DNA of 52,478 nucleotides from Neisseriaceae bacterium TC5R-5 (GTDB lineage: Bacteria; Pseudomonadota; Gammaproteobacteria; Burkholderiales; Chromobacteriaceae). The position numbers and the translations under genes are program-made. Below are positions 34,736 to 43,296 of the stretch, one piece after another. The notes under the pieces were generated by a model. That model had not been told where the DNA came from, searched no databases, and was given only the letters and a program-made list of their open reading frames with translations. The stretch spans positions 690-53,167 of the forward strand of contig JACCFC020000024.1 in assembly GCA_020830965.2 (NCBI GenBank). The letters run 5' to 3'. The number at the start of each line of letters is the position of its first letter. Position 1 is the first letter of the stretch.

Positions 34736-35392
34736 TCACGCAATAGGGATGGGGTTTCCCAAAAATCTGGGTTGCTTGTTGGTTAATATATCTAGCCATA
34801 CTTTTAGCCGGGCAAAGTTTTCTCGTACCATCCGACGTATTAATGAAAGCTGAACTTGCACGTCTTCTGCGTTATAGCCGTAAGCTTGCAAGCCATAATG
34901 TTGCGCCAGGAAGATGGCGCGTTCATTGTGAAAATTTTGCGAAACAATAATGAACGATTGCTGCCCGAATATTTTATGCATCCGCACCACTGAATCCAGC
35001 GTTCTGAAGCCAGCGTAATCCATATAAATAGCGCTCTCGGGAATACCTGACGCGATCAGCGCCTGGCGCATATCCTCGGGCTCGTTATAGCTGTCGCGCC
35101 CATTGTCCCCGCTCACCACCAAGGCCCGTACTTTGCCGGACTCATACAGTTTTTTTGCGGCAGCAATACGGTAGTTAAAATAAGGGTTGGGATAGTCGCC
35201 GATATTTTTGACGGTTCCCAGTATCAAGGCTGCTTTCTGTGCGGGAATGTCGGCAGTGCTGTTATAGATAAAACCCTTGGTCTGCTGTGAGATGTGCCAG
35301 TTAGCATAGAAGCTAGCTAACAGCAGCATCAGGCTCAGCAGCAGGCTTATTTGCAGCAGCCGTTTCAGTCTTTTGCGTATGGTTATATTCAT
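34736..35392 (-). CDS. sanA: SanA-like envelope protein (DUF218)
   Basis: A 218-residue protein with one N-terminal membrane anchor (LLQISLLLSLMLLLASFY) and a DUF218 domain: AALILGT, YRIAAAKKLYESGKVRALVVSG, IYMDYAGFRTLDSVVRM, FIIVSQNFHNERAIFLA, ending KQPRFLGNPIPI. SanA proteins are linked to envelope barrier function and vancomycin exclusion; the mechanism is not known. Confidence 0.88.
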   Translation of the reverse strand: MNITIRKRLKRLLQISLLLSLMLLLASFYANWHISQQTKGFIYNSTADIPAQKAALILGTVKNIGDYPNPYFNYRIAAAKKLYESGKVRALVVSGDNGRDSYNEPEDMRQALIASGIPESAIYMDYAGFRTLDSVVRMHKIFGQQSFIIVSQNFHNERAIFLAQHYGLQAYGYNAEDVQVQLSLIRRMVRENFARLKVWLDILTNKQPRFLGNPIPIA

Positions 35393-35434
35393 TAAACTCT
35401 AACTCTATTCGCCGACATGGGGCTTGATGAGCCG

Positions 35435-36061
35435 TTATGCCAGGTCTGACCGGATCAGGTCGGTCAGTCGTGCGCAAATCATATCCACTGCCGGGTCATT
35501 CGCCCCATGCGGCAAAATCACATCGGCAAAGCGCTTGGTCGGCTCCACAAATTGATTATGCATAGGCCGTACTGTATTCAAATATTGCTCAATAACACTG
35601 TCAGCACTACGACCACGTTCACGGACATCGCGTTGCAAACGACGGATAAAGCGTACATCGGCATCGGTATCGACAAAAATTTTCAGAGACATCAGCTCAC
35701 GCAAAGCGGCGTTGTATAGCGGAAACAAACCCTCAATCACAATAACTGGCGCAGCCGCGATGGTGGTGGTTTCCGTCGCACGTGTGTGGCGGGTAAAGTC
35801 GTACATCGGCATTAAAATATCCTGGCCTTGCCGCAATAGCTCAATATGTTCAATCAGTAGTGGCCAGTCAAAGGCCTCCGGATGGTCGTAATTGGTTTTC
35901 AGCCGCTGTTCAAAAGAAAGCTGACTCTGATCGCAATAATAATAATCCTGCACGATAATGGCGGCTTGATCGGCACCGATGCTTTGTAATACCTGACGAG
36001 TAACCGTACTTTTGCCGCTGCCGCTACCACCAGCAACGCCAATAATAAAAGGGTAAGACAT
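35435..36061 (-). CDS. udk: Uridine kinase
   Basis: A 208-residue P-loop kinase phosphorylating uridine and cytidine for pyrimidine salvage. Walker A is VAGGSGSGKSTVTRQ; substrate region QDYYYCDQSQLSFEQR and NYDHPEAFDW; VIVIEGLFPLYN; lid RRLQRDVRERGRS. Length is typical (E. coli 213). It lies 42 bp upstream of sanA on the same strand and may be cotranscribed. Confidence 0.95.
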   Translation of the reverse strand: MSYPFIIGVAGGSGSGKSTVTRQVLQSIGADQAAIIVQDYYYCDQSQLSFEQRLKTNYDHPEAFDWPLLIEHIELLRQGQDILMPMYDFTRHTRATETTTIAAAPVIVIEGLFPLYNAALRELMSLKIFVDTDADVRFIRRLQRDVRERGRSADSVIEQYLNTVRPMHNQFVEPTKRFADVILPHGANDPAVDMICARLTDLIRSDLA

Positions 36062-36115
36062 GGGGGGCTTCTTTAAAAAACGCGCATTCTAATGATTTAT
36101 AGTGCTCGCCGCCAG

Positions 36116-37003
36116 CTATTTACCATGACTTGCCGCTACTAAAAAATCAATGAAAGCACGCACCACGGTATTGGGTTGACGATGCTGCGGATACACCACC
36201 TGAATGACACTGCTATCTCGCTCAAAGTCACTTAACACCATTTGCAGACGGCCTGCGGCCAGCGCGGGTGCGGCAATAAAATCAGGTATCTGAGTAATCC
36301 CCAGGCCATCTATTGCGGCCGCGAGTAGTAGTTCTCCATTATTGCTGCGATAACGTCCTGATAAACCCACTGTATAACGCTGGCCATCGCTTAATCGGAA
36401 CTGCCACTCGCTTGCTTGGCCGTGTCCGTACAATAAACAGGTGTGCTGCTTCAGTTGTTCTGGATGCTGAAGTGGCTTGTGTTTGACCAGATAAGTCGGG
36501 CTGGCTACGGTCAGATAACGCACAGTAGCAATCTTACGTGCTAATAAAGAAGAATCAGGCAAACGACCAATGCGAATGGCCATGTCATAACCCTCACTTA
36601 GCAAATCGACTATGCGATCACTCAAATCTACCTCAATCTGTACCTCGGGGCATTGCTGTAAGAAGCCGTTCACCAACGACGGTAAATGCTCTTGTCCATA
36701 AGACATGGGTGCAGAAAGCCGTAGCTTGCCCTTAGGTAAAACACTGTGGCTGCTGATGGCCTGATCGGCTTCATCTGCTGCTGCCAGCACACGACTGGCA
36801 CGCTCCAGATAATCCATTCCCAAGCTTGTTGGACTAAGCTGACGCGTCGTGCGGTGGAGTAAGCGTACGCCCAAGCGCTCTTCCAGTGCCGCCACACGGC
36901 GACTGACATATTGTTTGGATAGCCCTAGCTGTGTCGCTGCTTGCGAAAAGCTGCCTCGCGTCAATACTTCTACATAGATTTGCATATCTTCCAAACGGCT
37001 CAT
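36116..37003 (-). CDS. LysR-family regulator divergent from pirin
   Basis: A 295-residue LysR protein. The N-terminal helix-turn-helix reads FSQAATQLGLSKQYVSRRVA, ALEERLGVRLLHRTTRQLS; the substrate domain (about 90-290) has LRLSAPMSYGQEHL and YDMAIRIGRLPDSSLLARK. It belongs to the subgroup resembling DhcR and PgrR regulators. It diverges from the pirin gene and is a candidate regulator of it. A repeat element now occupies half of the shared promoter region. Confidence 0.9.
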   Translation of the reverse strand: MSRLEDMQIYVEVLTRGSFSQAATQLGLSKQYVSRRVAALEERLGVRLLHRTTRQLSPTSLGMDYLERASRVLAAADEADQAISSHSVLPKGKLRLSAPMSYGQEHLPSLVNGFLQQCPEVQIEVDLSDRIVDLLSEGYDMAIRIGRLPDSSLLARKIATVRYLTVASPTYLVKHKPLQHPEQLKQHTCLLYGHGQASEWQFRLSDGQRYTVGLSGRYRSNNGELLLAAAIDGLGITQIPDFIAAPALAAGRLQMVLSDFERDSSVIQVVYPQHRQPNTVVRAFIDFLVAASHGK

Positions 37004-37082
37004 TGTCCACCTGTGTGAGATAATTATTGATATTTCGCTGTATTGTAATCTTCAATGGGACAAGCAACAATAAAAGTACTTA

Positions 37083-37183
37083 GAGCCGTTAACAAAAGCT
37101 CGAAGAAGCCCTGGGCCAAGGCGCGCCGACGCAGACAGTACCAAGGAGGCGCAAGGCTGGAGCAGGGGTTTTGTTAGCGGTTG
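37083..37183 (-). mobile_element. MITE-like palindromic repeat, copy C (101 bp, reverse orientation)
   Basis: Starts GAGCCGTTAACAAAAGCTCG and ends GTTTTGTTAGCGGTTG, with identical TTA flanks (37080-37082, 37184-37186). The interior is the reverse complement of copies A, D and E, about 11 bp shorter. It sits in the promoter region between the LysR gene and the pirin gene, ending 38 bp before the pirin ATG. Confidence 0.82.
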
Positions 37184-37221
37184 TTATCACTGCCAAGCAA
37201 GGTTTAGCAAAGGAAAGCACA

Positions 37222-37941
37222 ATGTTAGATATTAGAAAGGCCGCGGCACGAGGACAGGCTGATTTTGGCTGGTTGTATGCACAGCATAGCTTTTCCTTCG
37301 GCTCTTATTTTGACCCGCAGCAACAGGGTTTCTCCGACCTCTTGGTTATCAACGAAGATAAAATTCAAGCCGCGAAGGGCTTTGCTACCCATCCACACCG
37401 CGATATGGAAATCTTCACCTATGTGCTGGCTGGTGCGCTGGCGCACCAGGATTCCATGGGTAATGGTTCGACCATTCGTCCTGGTGATGTGCAAATGATG
37501 AGTGCCGGTAGTGGTATTCGTCACAGCGAATTCAATGCCTCTGACACCGAGCTGGCTCATTTATTGCAAATCTGGATCATGCCCGACCGGCATGGGGTTA
37601 CCCCGCGTTATCAGCAAATTCATTTTGATGAGCAGCAGAAGCGGGGTCGTCTACAGCTCATCATTTCCCCAGAAGGTAGCGACGGCTCATTATTGGTCTA
37701 TCAGGACATGCGTCTGTATGCCGGCTTATTTGAGGGCAGCGAGAGCGCTAGTTTTGTTGTGCCGCCACAGCGCTACGTTTATCTACACTTGGCCCGCGGC
37801 AGCCTCAAGGTCAATGGTATTCGTCTCAATGCCGGTGACGGCGCACGTATCCGTCAGTCTGGTGAATTGCACTTTAGTGATGGCGACAATGCCGAGGTGT
37901 TACTGTTTGATTTACGACCACAGGAACTGCCAACGCGCTAG
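37222..37941 (+). CDS. Pirin family bicupin protein (YhhW-like)
   Basis: A 239-residue bicupin. Metal site residues are in FATHPHRDMEIFTYVLAG (two His) and GSGIRHSEFN with a later Glu/His region, matching quercetinase-type pirins such as E. coli YhhW. Family members open flavonols by dioxygenation in vitro; the natural role is unclear. The ATG at 37222 follows AAAGGAA; a longer frame to 37171 runs into the repeat's flank and is rejected. Likely regulated by the divergent LysR protein. Confidence 0.9.
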   Translation: MLDIRKAAARGQADFGWLYAQHSFSFGSYFDPQQQGFSDLLVINEDKIQAAKGFATHPHRDMEIFTYVLAGALAHQDSMGNGSTIRPGDVQMMSAGSGIRHSEFNASDTELAHLLQIWIMPDRHGVTPRYQQIHFDEQQKRGRLQLIISPEGSDGSLLVYQDMRLYAGLFEGSESASFVVPPQRYVYLHLARGSLKVNGIRLNAGDGARIRQSGELHFSDGDNAEVLLFDLRPQELPTR

Positions 37942-38001
37942 TTTACCTGTACAGTTCTGCCGAGGCCGGGGTGGCGGATGACAAGTTAGCCAATCAGTAA
38001 A

Positions 38002-38046
38002 GCCACCGGATGTGGCCTGATTTGAACAGTGCTTTTATCCGGTGGC
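38002..38046. terminator. Long hairpin between convergent pirin and aqpZ genes
   Basis: GCCACCGGAT (38002-38011) and ATCCGGTGGC (38037-38046), 10-bp stem with a 25-nt loop; on the minus strand followed by TTTACTG. Probably a shared terminator. Confidence 0.6.
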
Positions 38047-38068
38047 TAGCAAGGGCGGTGAGCTGCGT

Positions 38069-38785
38069 TTATTCGAAGATCTCAACTGCTTGAACGCTGG
38101 TTTTTTCCTCAGCCAGCAAACGGTAAGTCAGAGCACCGAGTATTGCGCCAGCAACGGGAGCCAGCCAGAACAACCAGAGCTGTGCGACGGCCCAATCACC
38201 AACAAATAAAGCGACGCCAGTGCTACGCGCCGGATTGACCGAAGTATTGGTCACCGGGATGCTGATCAGATGAATCAGGGTGAGTGCCAAGCCGATGGCC
38301 AGTGGTGCAAAACCGGCGGGTGCGCGCTTATCGGTAGCGCCCATGATGATCAGCAGGAAAAACATCGTCATGACTACTTCGCATACCAGTGCTGCCAGTA
38401 GCGAATAGCCGCCTGGCGAATGCGCGCCATAACCATTAGAGGCAAAGCCTTTGGCCAATTCAAAGCCGGCGGTGCCGCTGGCGATTACATAGAGCACGGC
38501 AGCGGCGCTAATCGCTCCCAATACCTGAGCGACGATATAGGGCAATAGCTGCTGCCCCGGAAAGCGCCCGCCTACCCATAAGCCTATCGATACCGCCGGG
38601 TTCAAATGACAACCCGAAATGTGTCCGATGGTATAGGCCATGGTTAATACAGTCAGACCAAAAGCCAGTGCCACTCCCAGCAAGCCGATACCAACGTTGG
38701 GAAAAGCCGCGGCCAGCACGGCACTGCCGCAACCCCCTAATACCAGCCAAAAAGTCCCTAAAAATTCTGCACCGTATTGTTTCAT
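38069..38785 (-). CDS. aqpZ: Aquaporin Z
   Basis: A 238-residue channel of the MIP family with six membrane helices. The two NPA loops are [11 protein letters not shown] and [13 protein letters not shown]. The N-terminus [20 protein letters not shown] is typical of AqpZ, and length matches E. coli AqpZ (231). It lets water cross the inner membrane. Transcribed alone with an AT-rich promoter region upstream. Confidence 0.95.
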   Translation of the reverse strand: MKQYGAEFLGTFWLVLGGCGSAVLAAAFPNVGIGLLGVALAFGLTVLTMAYTIGHISGCHLNPAVSIGLWVGGRFPGQQLLPYIVAQVLGAISAAAVLYVIASGTAGFELAKGFASNGYGAHSPGGYSLLAALVCEVVMTMFFLLIIMGATDKRAPAGFAPLAIGLALTLIHLISIPVTNTSVNPARSTGVALFVGDWAVAQLWLFWLAPVAGAILGALTYRLLAEEKTSVQAVEIFE

Positions 38786-39258
38786 GATTTTCCTTCAGTG
38801 ATTCGCAGCCGCAGATTTGCACCACGCATAGCGTGGACGCAATTAAGTTGCTTTGAATAAAGTATTTATTGTTAATGAATTAATTTGATCTAATTTAAAA
38901 TTAAATAGCATTAATTTTAACGGTTTTTGGGCTGGCTAGCTATGGGTAGCGCTATAGGTCGCATAGGGTGATCAAGGCTTTAGCTTGGAAAATGGCTGCG
39001 AGGGATCAGTCTGTATGGACTTTTATGGTATGACTAGCATTGACTTGGCTGGAATTGGGGCAAGTAAGCTGTTGTGATGACGTTTGGGGAAAATAGATGA
39101 TATGAAGAGGGGTAGTTTAATCAAGCGTAAATGACCACTGGGGTGGGGTGATCATTTCGTTAGCGTAAGGGTCTTGCCAGAGCTCCTTAATAGCAGGCTG
39201 GCGGAACGGTGCTAAAAGCCGAATATTCGTTCCGCGTTGCCCTTCACTGTTCTCGTCT
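38786..39258. other. Gene-free region between aqpZ and azoR
   Basis: About 470 bp. The left part (38850-38930) is strongly AT-rich and should contain the aqpZ promoter. Two inverted repeats are visible: AAATGA/TCATTT around 39129-39156, and GCGGAACG/CGTTCCGC (39201-39208, 39228-39235), the latter 24 bp past the azoR stop and perhaps its terminator. No credible ORF. Confidence 0.5.
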
Positions 39259-39858
39259 TTATGCCGAAAGCGTGTTTATCTGACTGTGGGCATTTGCCAG
39301 CCCTTGTGCTTTGCCATGAGGTCTGATGTCCATTCCTTCGGCATAGATAAAGTTCACATCACTGATACCGATCAGCCCCAGTACTGCTTTCAGATAAGGG
39401 GTCACTGCATCGGTTTCCATACCGACATGGATGCCGCCGCGTGAGCTGACCACGACAGCGCTTACCCCCTCGACCAAGCCTAGCGGATAGGTCTCGGTAT
39501 ATCTGAAAGTGAGACCGGCGCGCGCCACGAGGTCGAACCAGTTTTTAAGATGGGTAGGGATATTCAGGTTATACATCGGAGCACCAATCACTAATAGATC
39601 GCTTGCCTTGAGCTCCGCTATCAGTTGATCAGATAGCGCCACTACATTTTTGGCACGCTGGCTCAAGTTCTCGCCGCCGCGCATGGCGCTGAATAATTCG
39701 CCATCGAGTACTGGTAGGTCAAGGGTAGTGAGATCGCGTACGGTTACTTCGTCGTGGTAGCCTTTGGCTTGGCGTTCGGCTAAAAAAGTATCGATCAGCG
39801 AATTGGTTTGAGAGTTGGTGCCCATGATGCTGGATTTGAGGACAAGAATTTTTTTCAT
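39259..39858 (-). CDS. azoR: FMN-dependent NADH-azoreductase
   Basis: A 199-residue flavodoxin-fold quinone/azo reductase. FMN-binding parts: KSSIMGTNSQTNSLID, the APMYNLNIPTHLKNWFD loop and VVSSRGGIHVG. AzoR reduces quinones and azo compounds in two-electron steps with NADH and helps against thiol stress. It diverges from a LysR gene, the usual arrangement for regulated azoreductases. Confidence 0.92.
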   Translation of the reverse strand: MKKILVLKSSIMGTNSQTNSLIDTFLAERQAKGYHDEVTVRDLTTLDLPVLDGELFSAMRGGENLSQRAKNVVALSDQLIAELKASDLLVIGAPMYNLNIPTHLKNWFDLVARAGLTFRYTETYPLGLVEGVSAVVVSSRGGIHVGMETDAVTPYLKAVLGLIGISDVNFIYAEGMDIRPHGKAQGLANAHSQINTLSA

Positions 39859-40013
39859 GATGGTTTCCCGATTAAAATATTGACGGTAATAGCCGCTCTG
39901 TCAGTCACGGCATTTGATTGACTAAAATAATATAGTACGAATTCTAACATTGCTTTTTGTTCTTTATTAGTGATAGTAATTCTAGGTATTGATTCCTTCA
40001 GGGATACAATGAA

Positions 40014-40937
40014 ATGAGTGTGGACTTGAACGGTATTGCTGTTTTTGTAACGGCGGCAGAGATGGGTAGCTTTACCCGTGCAGCGGAAAAGCTGCATTTG
40101 ACACGCTCGGCAGTAGGTAAAACGATTGCGCGGCTGGAGGAGCGGCTGAGTGTGCTGCTGTTTCAGCGAACTACCCGTAAGCAGAGCCTGACGGTTGAGG
40201 GGGTGATGTTCTACGAACATTGTCAACGCGCACTGGCTGAAATCCGCTTGGCTGAGGAACTGCTCAATAATGGCAAATTGGAGGTGAGTGGCCGGTTAAG
40301 GATTTCTATGCCGGTGCTGTTTGGGCACCGGTGTGTTGCTCCAGTGTTAACCGAGTTCTCTGCGGAACATCCCCTGCTGCAGCTGGAAATGTCGTTTAGT
40401 GATCGTGCAGTGGATTTTATTGAAGATAGATTTGACCTGGCTATCCGCATCGGCTCTTTACCCGATAACAGTACGCTGGTTGCCCGCCAGTTGGGTGAGC
40501 ATCGCATGGTGTTCTGCGCTGCACCGAGCTATCTTGCTCGTTGCGGAGAACCGCAGTCGCTGGCGGCTTTGCGTGAACATGATGCTGCTGCCTATATCCG
40601 CGCCGGAATTGCACAGAAATGGCAGTTGATTGATAGTGAAGGCCAACTGCAGCAGATCAGGCCAAAAGCAAAACTGCTGATGGATGATATGCAGGCCATT
40701 GCTGATGCCGCCGTTTACGGCATAGGGATTGTCTGGCTTCCTTACTGGCTGGTACGAGAGCAGTTAGCCAAAGGGGCTCTGCGAGAAGTGATGGCAGCAT
40801 TCTTGAGTGTGTCTTTTCCTATCCAGGCGGTATGGCCTTATACCTCACGCCTTCCGCTAAAAGTCAGGTTGGCGGTGGATAAACTGCTGTTGCAACTACC
40901 TGCCAGATTGAGCTTGATTGAATCTGTCGTGACTTAA
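40014..40937 (+). CDS. LysR-family regulator divergent from azoR
   Basis: A 307-residue LysR protein with helix-turn-helix GSFTRAAEKLHLTRSAVGKT, IARLEERLSVLLFQRTTRK and a ligand domain (LRISMPVLFGHRCVAPVL, FDLAIRIGSLPDNSTLVAR). It probably controls azoR across the 155-bp shared promoter region in response to quinone or electrophile stress, by analogy. Its TAA stop (40935-40937) is the left flank of repeat copy D. Confidence 0.9.
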   Translation: MSVDLNGIAVFVTAAEMGSFTRAAEKLHLTRSAVGKTIARLEERLSVLLFQRTTRKQSLTVEGVMFYEHCQRALAEIRLAEELLNNGKLEVSGRLRISMPVLFGHRCVAPVLTEFSAEHPLLQLEMSFSDRAVDFIEDRFDLAIRIGSLPDNSTLVARQLGEHRMVFCAAPSYLARCGEPQSLAALREHDAAAYIRAGIAQKWQLIDSEGQLQQIRPKAKLLMDDMQAIADAAVYGIGIVWLPYWLVREQLAKGALREVMAAFLSVSFPIQAVWPYTSRLPLKVRLAVDKLLLQLPARLSLIESVVT

Positions 40938-41048
40938 AGGCCGCTAACAAACCCCTGATCCCGCGTTGCGCCTTCTTGCCGTACTAGGGGTACTGTCTGC
41001 GTCGGCGCGTCTCGGCTCAGGCACGCTTCGAGCTTGTGTTAGCGGCGC
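40938..41048 (+). mobile_element. MITE-like palindromic repeat, copy D (111 bp)
   Basis: Begins AGGCCGCTAACAAACCCC and ends GTGTTAGCGGCGC. Identical TAA flanks at 40935-40937 (LysR stop codon) and 41049-41051. The interior palindrome includes CCCTGATCCCGCG, GCCGTACTAG, GGTACTGTCTGCGTCGG and CGGCTCAGG. Confidence 0.85.
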
Positions 41049-41254
41049 TAAGAACGCCACGACTTTTCTTGTCATGGTGTGATGTTAAATTTTGTGCCTT
41101 ATCTGCACATTGGCGATGCTGAACTCCACTGAACAAAGTCAGCAAGAAGTCGCACTAAAGAGTGCTCTACTATTAGCTAATACGTAAGCCACAGCAGGCA
41201 CGGGGCTTTTAGCATACAATGCGGCACAAGCTATTTTTGACGAGGATACCCATC

Positions 41255-41926
41255 ATGACCGATATGGTTTTTAACGACGCAGATCTGTTACGGCTGGAAG
41301 CGCTACTGACGCCGCTATCTGCTAATGGCAGCACGATGCGGCCAGACGAAGTGCAAGGTTTTTTTGCGGCCTTGGCCAGCGGCCCGGATGAGATGAATAA
41401 GGCTTTTTGGCTGCCGGAGATATTAGGCGATGCCCCCGCTTTTGCGCAAGCCAGTGATGAGAGCGAACTGGAAGCACTGCTACAGAAGCTGTATGACACG
41501 ATTGCCCGCACGCTGCTTGTGGGTGAAGAACTGAATCTGATTCTGTATGCCGCCGAGGACGATGAAGAAGAAGCTCCGGATTACTGGCCGTGGGCAAATG
41601 CCTATTTATATGCGCTTGATGTGGTGGATACCGATTGGTTTGAAGTGGCCGATGACGAAGGCTTTGAAACGCTGATGATGCCGATGTTGGTACTGGGTGG
41701 CGCGTTTGAAGAGGAAGACGGCGAAGATCTGATGACTTTTGAGGATGAAGAGTTGGAAGACTATAAAGCTGACCTGCCTGCCGCACTGGTTGCGGTGCAT
41801 CGTTACTGGCGCGCTAAGCAACAGGCACCGGTTACCTTTCGCCACAACGGTAGCAAGCCAGGGCGTAATGACCCTTGCACCTGTGGCAGTGGCAAAAAGT
41901 ATAAAGACTGTTGCGGCAACAATTAA
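41255..41926 (+). CDS. UPF0149/YecA-like protein with SEC-C zinc motif
   Basis: A 223-residue acidic protein. The N-terminal two thirds resemble the YecA/YgfB (UPF0149) helical fold (LEALLTPLSANGSTMRPDEV, QGFFAALASGP). A Glu/Asp-rich stretch (about 155-178) leads to the C-terminal SEC-C motif, PGRNDPCTCGSGKKYKDCCG, which binds zinc. E. coli YecA, which has the same layout, associates with ribosomes and SecA. The ATG at 41255 is preceded by GAGGAT; the first 12 codons of the longer frame are rejected. Confidence 0.85.
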   Translation: MTDMVFNDADLLRLEALLTPLSANGSTMRPDEVQGFFAALASGPDEMNKAFWLPEILGDAPAFAQASDESELEALLQKLYDTIARTLLVGEELNLILYAAEDDEEEAPDYWPWANAYLYALDVVDTDWFEVADDEGFETLMMPMLVLGGAFEEEDGEDLMTFEDEELEDYKADLPAALVAVHRYWRAKQQAPVTFRHNGSKPGRNDPCTCGSGKKYKDCCGNN

Positions 41927-41938
41927 GTAGGATAAGTG

Positions 41939-42418
41939 ATGGAAGCTGTTGGATACATGCTGGCTGTGGTGTTGCTGGTAGCCGGCCTGGCCGGCACGGT
42001 ACTGCCGATTATTCCTGGTTTGCCGCTGATGTTTGGCGGCTTTTTATTGGGTGCCTGGCTGGATGGTTTTCATCATCTGGGGGCACTCAGCTTGTGGATT
42101 ATGGGCTTGATCGCTGCCGTGGGGGTGGCGATTGACTTCTTGGCCGGCCTGCTTGGCGCTAAAGCTAGCGGCGCGAGTAAACAGGCTTTGTGGGGGGCAT
42201 TTATTGGTAGTATTGTCGGCATGTTTTTGGGTGTGGCCGGCGTGCTGCTCGGCCCTTTACTTGGCGCGATGATCGGTGAGTTCATCGCACGCAAGGATGC
42301 GTTCCAATCTGGCAAAGTGGGCATTGGGACGTTTATCGGTTTTATCGTGGGAGCAGTAGCCAAGGTAGCCTGTGCGTTTGCGATGCTGGCGACGTTTGCG
42401 CTGGCTTTGATCTTGTAG
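41939..42418 (+). CDS. DUF456 family membrane protein
   Basis: A 159-residue Gly/Ala-rich protein with four or five membrane segments (for example VGYMLAVVLLVAGLAGTVLP and IPGLPLMFGGFLLGAWLDG). The LPIIPGLPLM motif is typical of DUF456, whose function is unknown. It starts 12 bp after the SEC-C gene with AGGA upstream, so the two are probably cotranscribed. A small hairpin AGCAAG/CTTGCT overlaps its stop. Confidence 0.85.
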   Translation: MEAVGYMLAVVLLVAGLAGTVLPIIPGLPLMFGGFLLGAWLDGFHHLGALSLWIMGLIAAVGVAIDFLAGLLGAKASGASKQALWGAFIGSIVGMFLGVAGVLLGPLLGAMIGEFIARKDAFQSGKVGIGTFIGFIVGAVAKVACAFAMLATFALALIL

Positions 42419-42505
42419 CAAGGCGGCTGCTTGCTTAGCAAACTGAGCATAGCGTCTGATAGGTTAATATTGTAAAAGTAATGTCTAGGTAGTGAGAGGG
42501 TGGCT

Positions 42506-42718
42506 ATGGGACGATACTGTATTTGGTTTGTGACACCGGACGATAGCGTGATGCGTCGTGCCGAGGTCGTGATTAATGGCGTTATTCATTGTCATCAGGT
42601 GCTGGAGGAAATCGAAGCACAATTAGCGGTGGATTGTGGCCTGACCCAGGTGATGGTTGTGGACTGGAAACGCTTTGAAACCCCTGAGGTGGCAATCACC
42701 CCCGCACCGGCAGCCTGA
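42506..42718 (+). CDS. Small unknown protein upstream of mobB
   Basis: A 70-residue frame, MGRYCIWFVTPDDSVMRRAE onward, ending in Ala/Pro-rich AITPAPAA. It begins with strands and a helix (VLEEIEAQLAVDCG), compatible with a small alpha/beta protein. GAGAGGG precedes the ATG at 42506. No family recognised; it is on the same strand as mobB, 71 bp ahead. Confidence 0.55.
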   Translation: MGRYCIWFVTPDDSVMRRAEVVINGVIHCHQVLEEIEAQLAVDCGLTQVMVVDWKRFETPEVAITPAPAA

Positions 42719-42789
42719 GAGCATCAGCCTCTTTAGCTGTCAGGTGCCCATGGTATGATGGCCGTCTGATTTTCTATGATTCCGTTCCC

Positions 42790-43296
42790 ATGTATGTTCT
42801 CGGCTTGGCCGGTTATTCCGGCAGCGGCAAAACCACTCTACTAGAAAAACTAATTCCTTTGCTGCGTGCGCAAGGTTTGCGCGTGGCGGTGATCAAACAC
42901 ACCCATCACGATGTGGATTGGGATCAGCCGGGTAAAGATAGTTGGCGTCATCGTCAGGCCGGGGCCAGTCAGGTCATTCTGGCCGCTGGCAAGCGGCGCA
43001 TGCTGGTAGAAGAGCAGGAGGCCAGCAATGAATTGCCGTTGGCAGCACAACTGGCTTGGTTGGGGCCTTGTGATCTGGTATTGGTCGAGGGCTATAAGCA
43101 TGAGGCGATTCCGAAGCTGGAGGTAGTGAATAGCCAGCTAAACGCCCCGGCACTTTATCCCGAGGATGCCCGGGTGCTGGCCTTGGTGGCCGATGTGCTG
43201 CTACCGTGTCCTTTGCCTTGTTTTCAACGCGATGCGCCTGATCGTATCGTTCACTTCATTCTGTCTCAATTGGACTCTTCCTATGCTGAGCTTTGA
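42790..43296 (+). CDS. mobB: Molybdopterin-guanine dinucleotide biosynthesis adaptor MobB
   Basis: A 168-residue P-loop GTPase: VLGLAGYSGSGKTTLLEKL, VIKHTHHDVDWDQPGKDSWR, and LVLVEGYKHEAIPKLEV. MobB assists MobA in attaching GMP to molybdopterin. The bis-MGD form is what the FdsA formate dehydrogenase in this window needs. It overlaps moeA by 14 bp. Confidence 0.93.
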   Translation: MYVLGLAGYSGSGKTTLLEKLIPLLRAQGLRVAVIKHTHHDVDWDQPGKDSWRHRQAGASQVILAAGKRRMLVEEQEASNELPLAAQLAWLGPCDLVLVEGYKHEAIPKLEVVNSQLNAPALYPEDARVLALVADVLLPCPLPCFQRDAPDRIVHFILSQLDSSYAEL

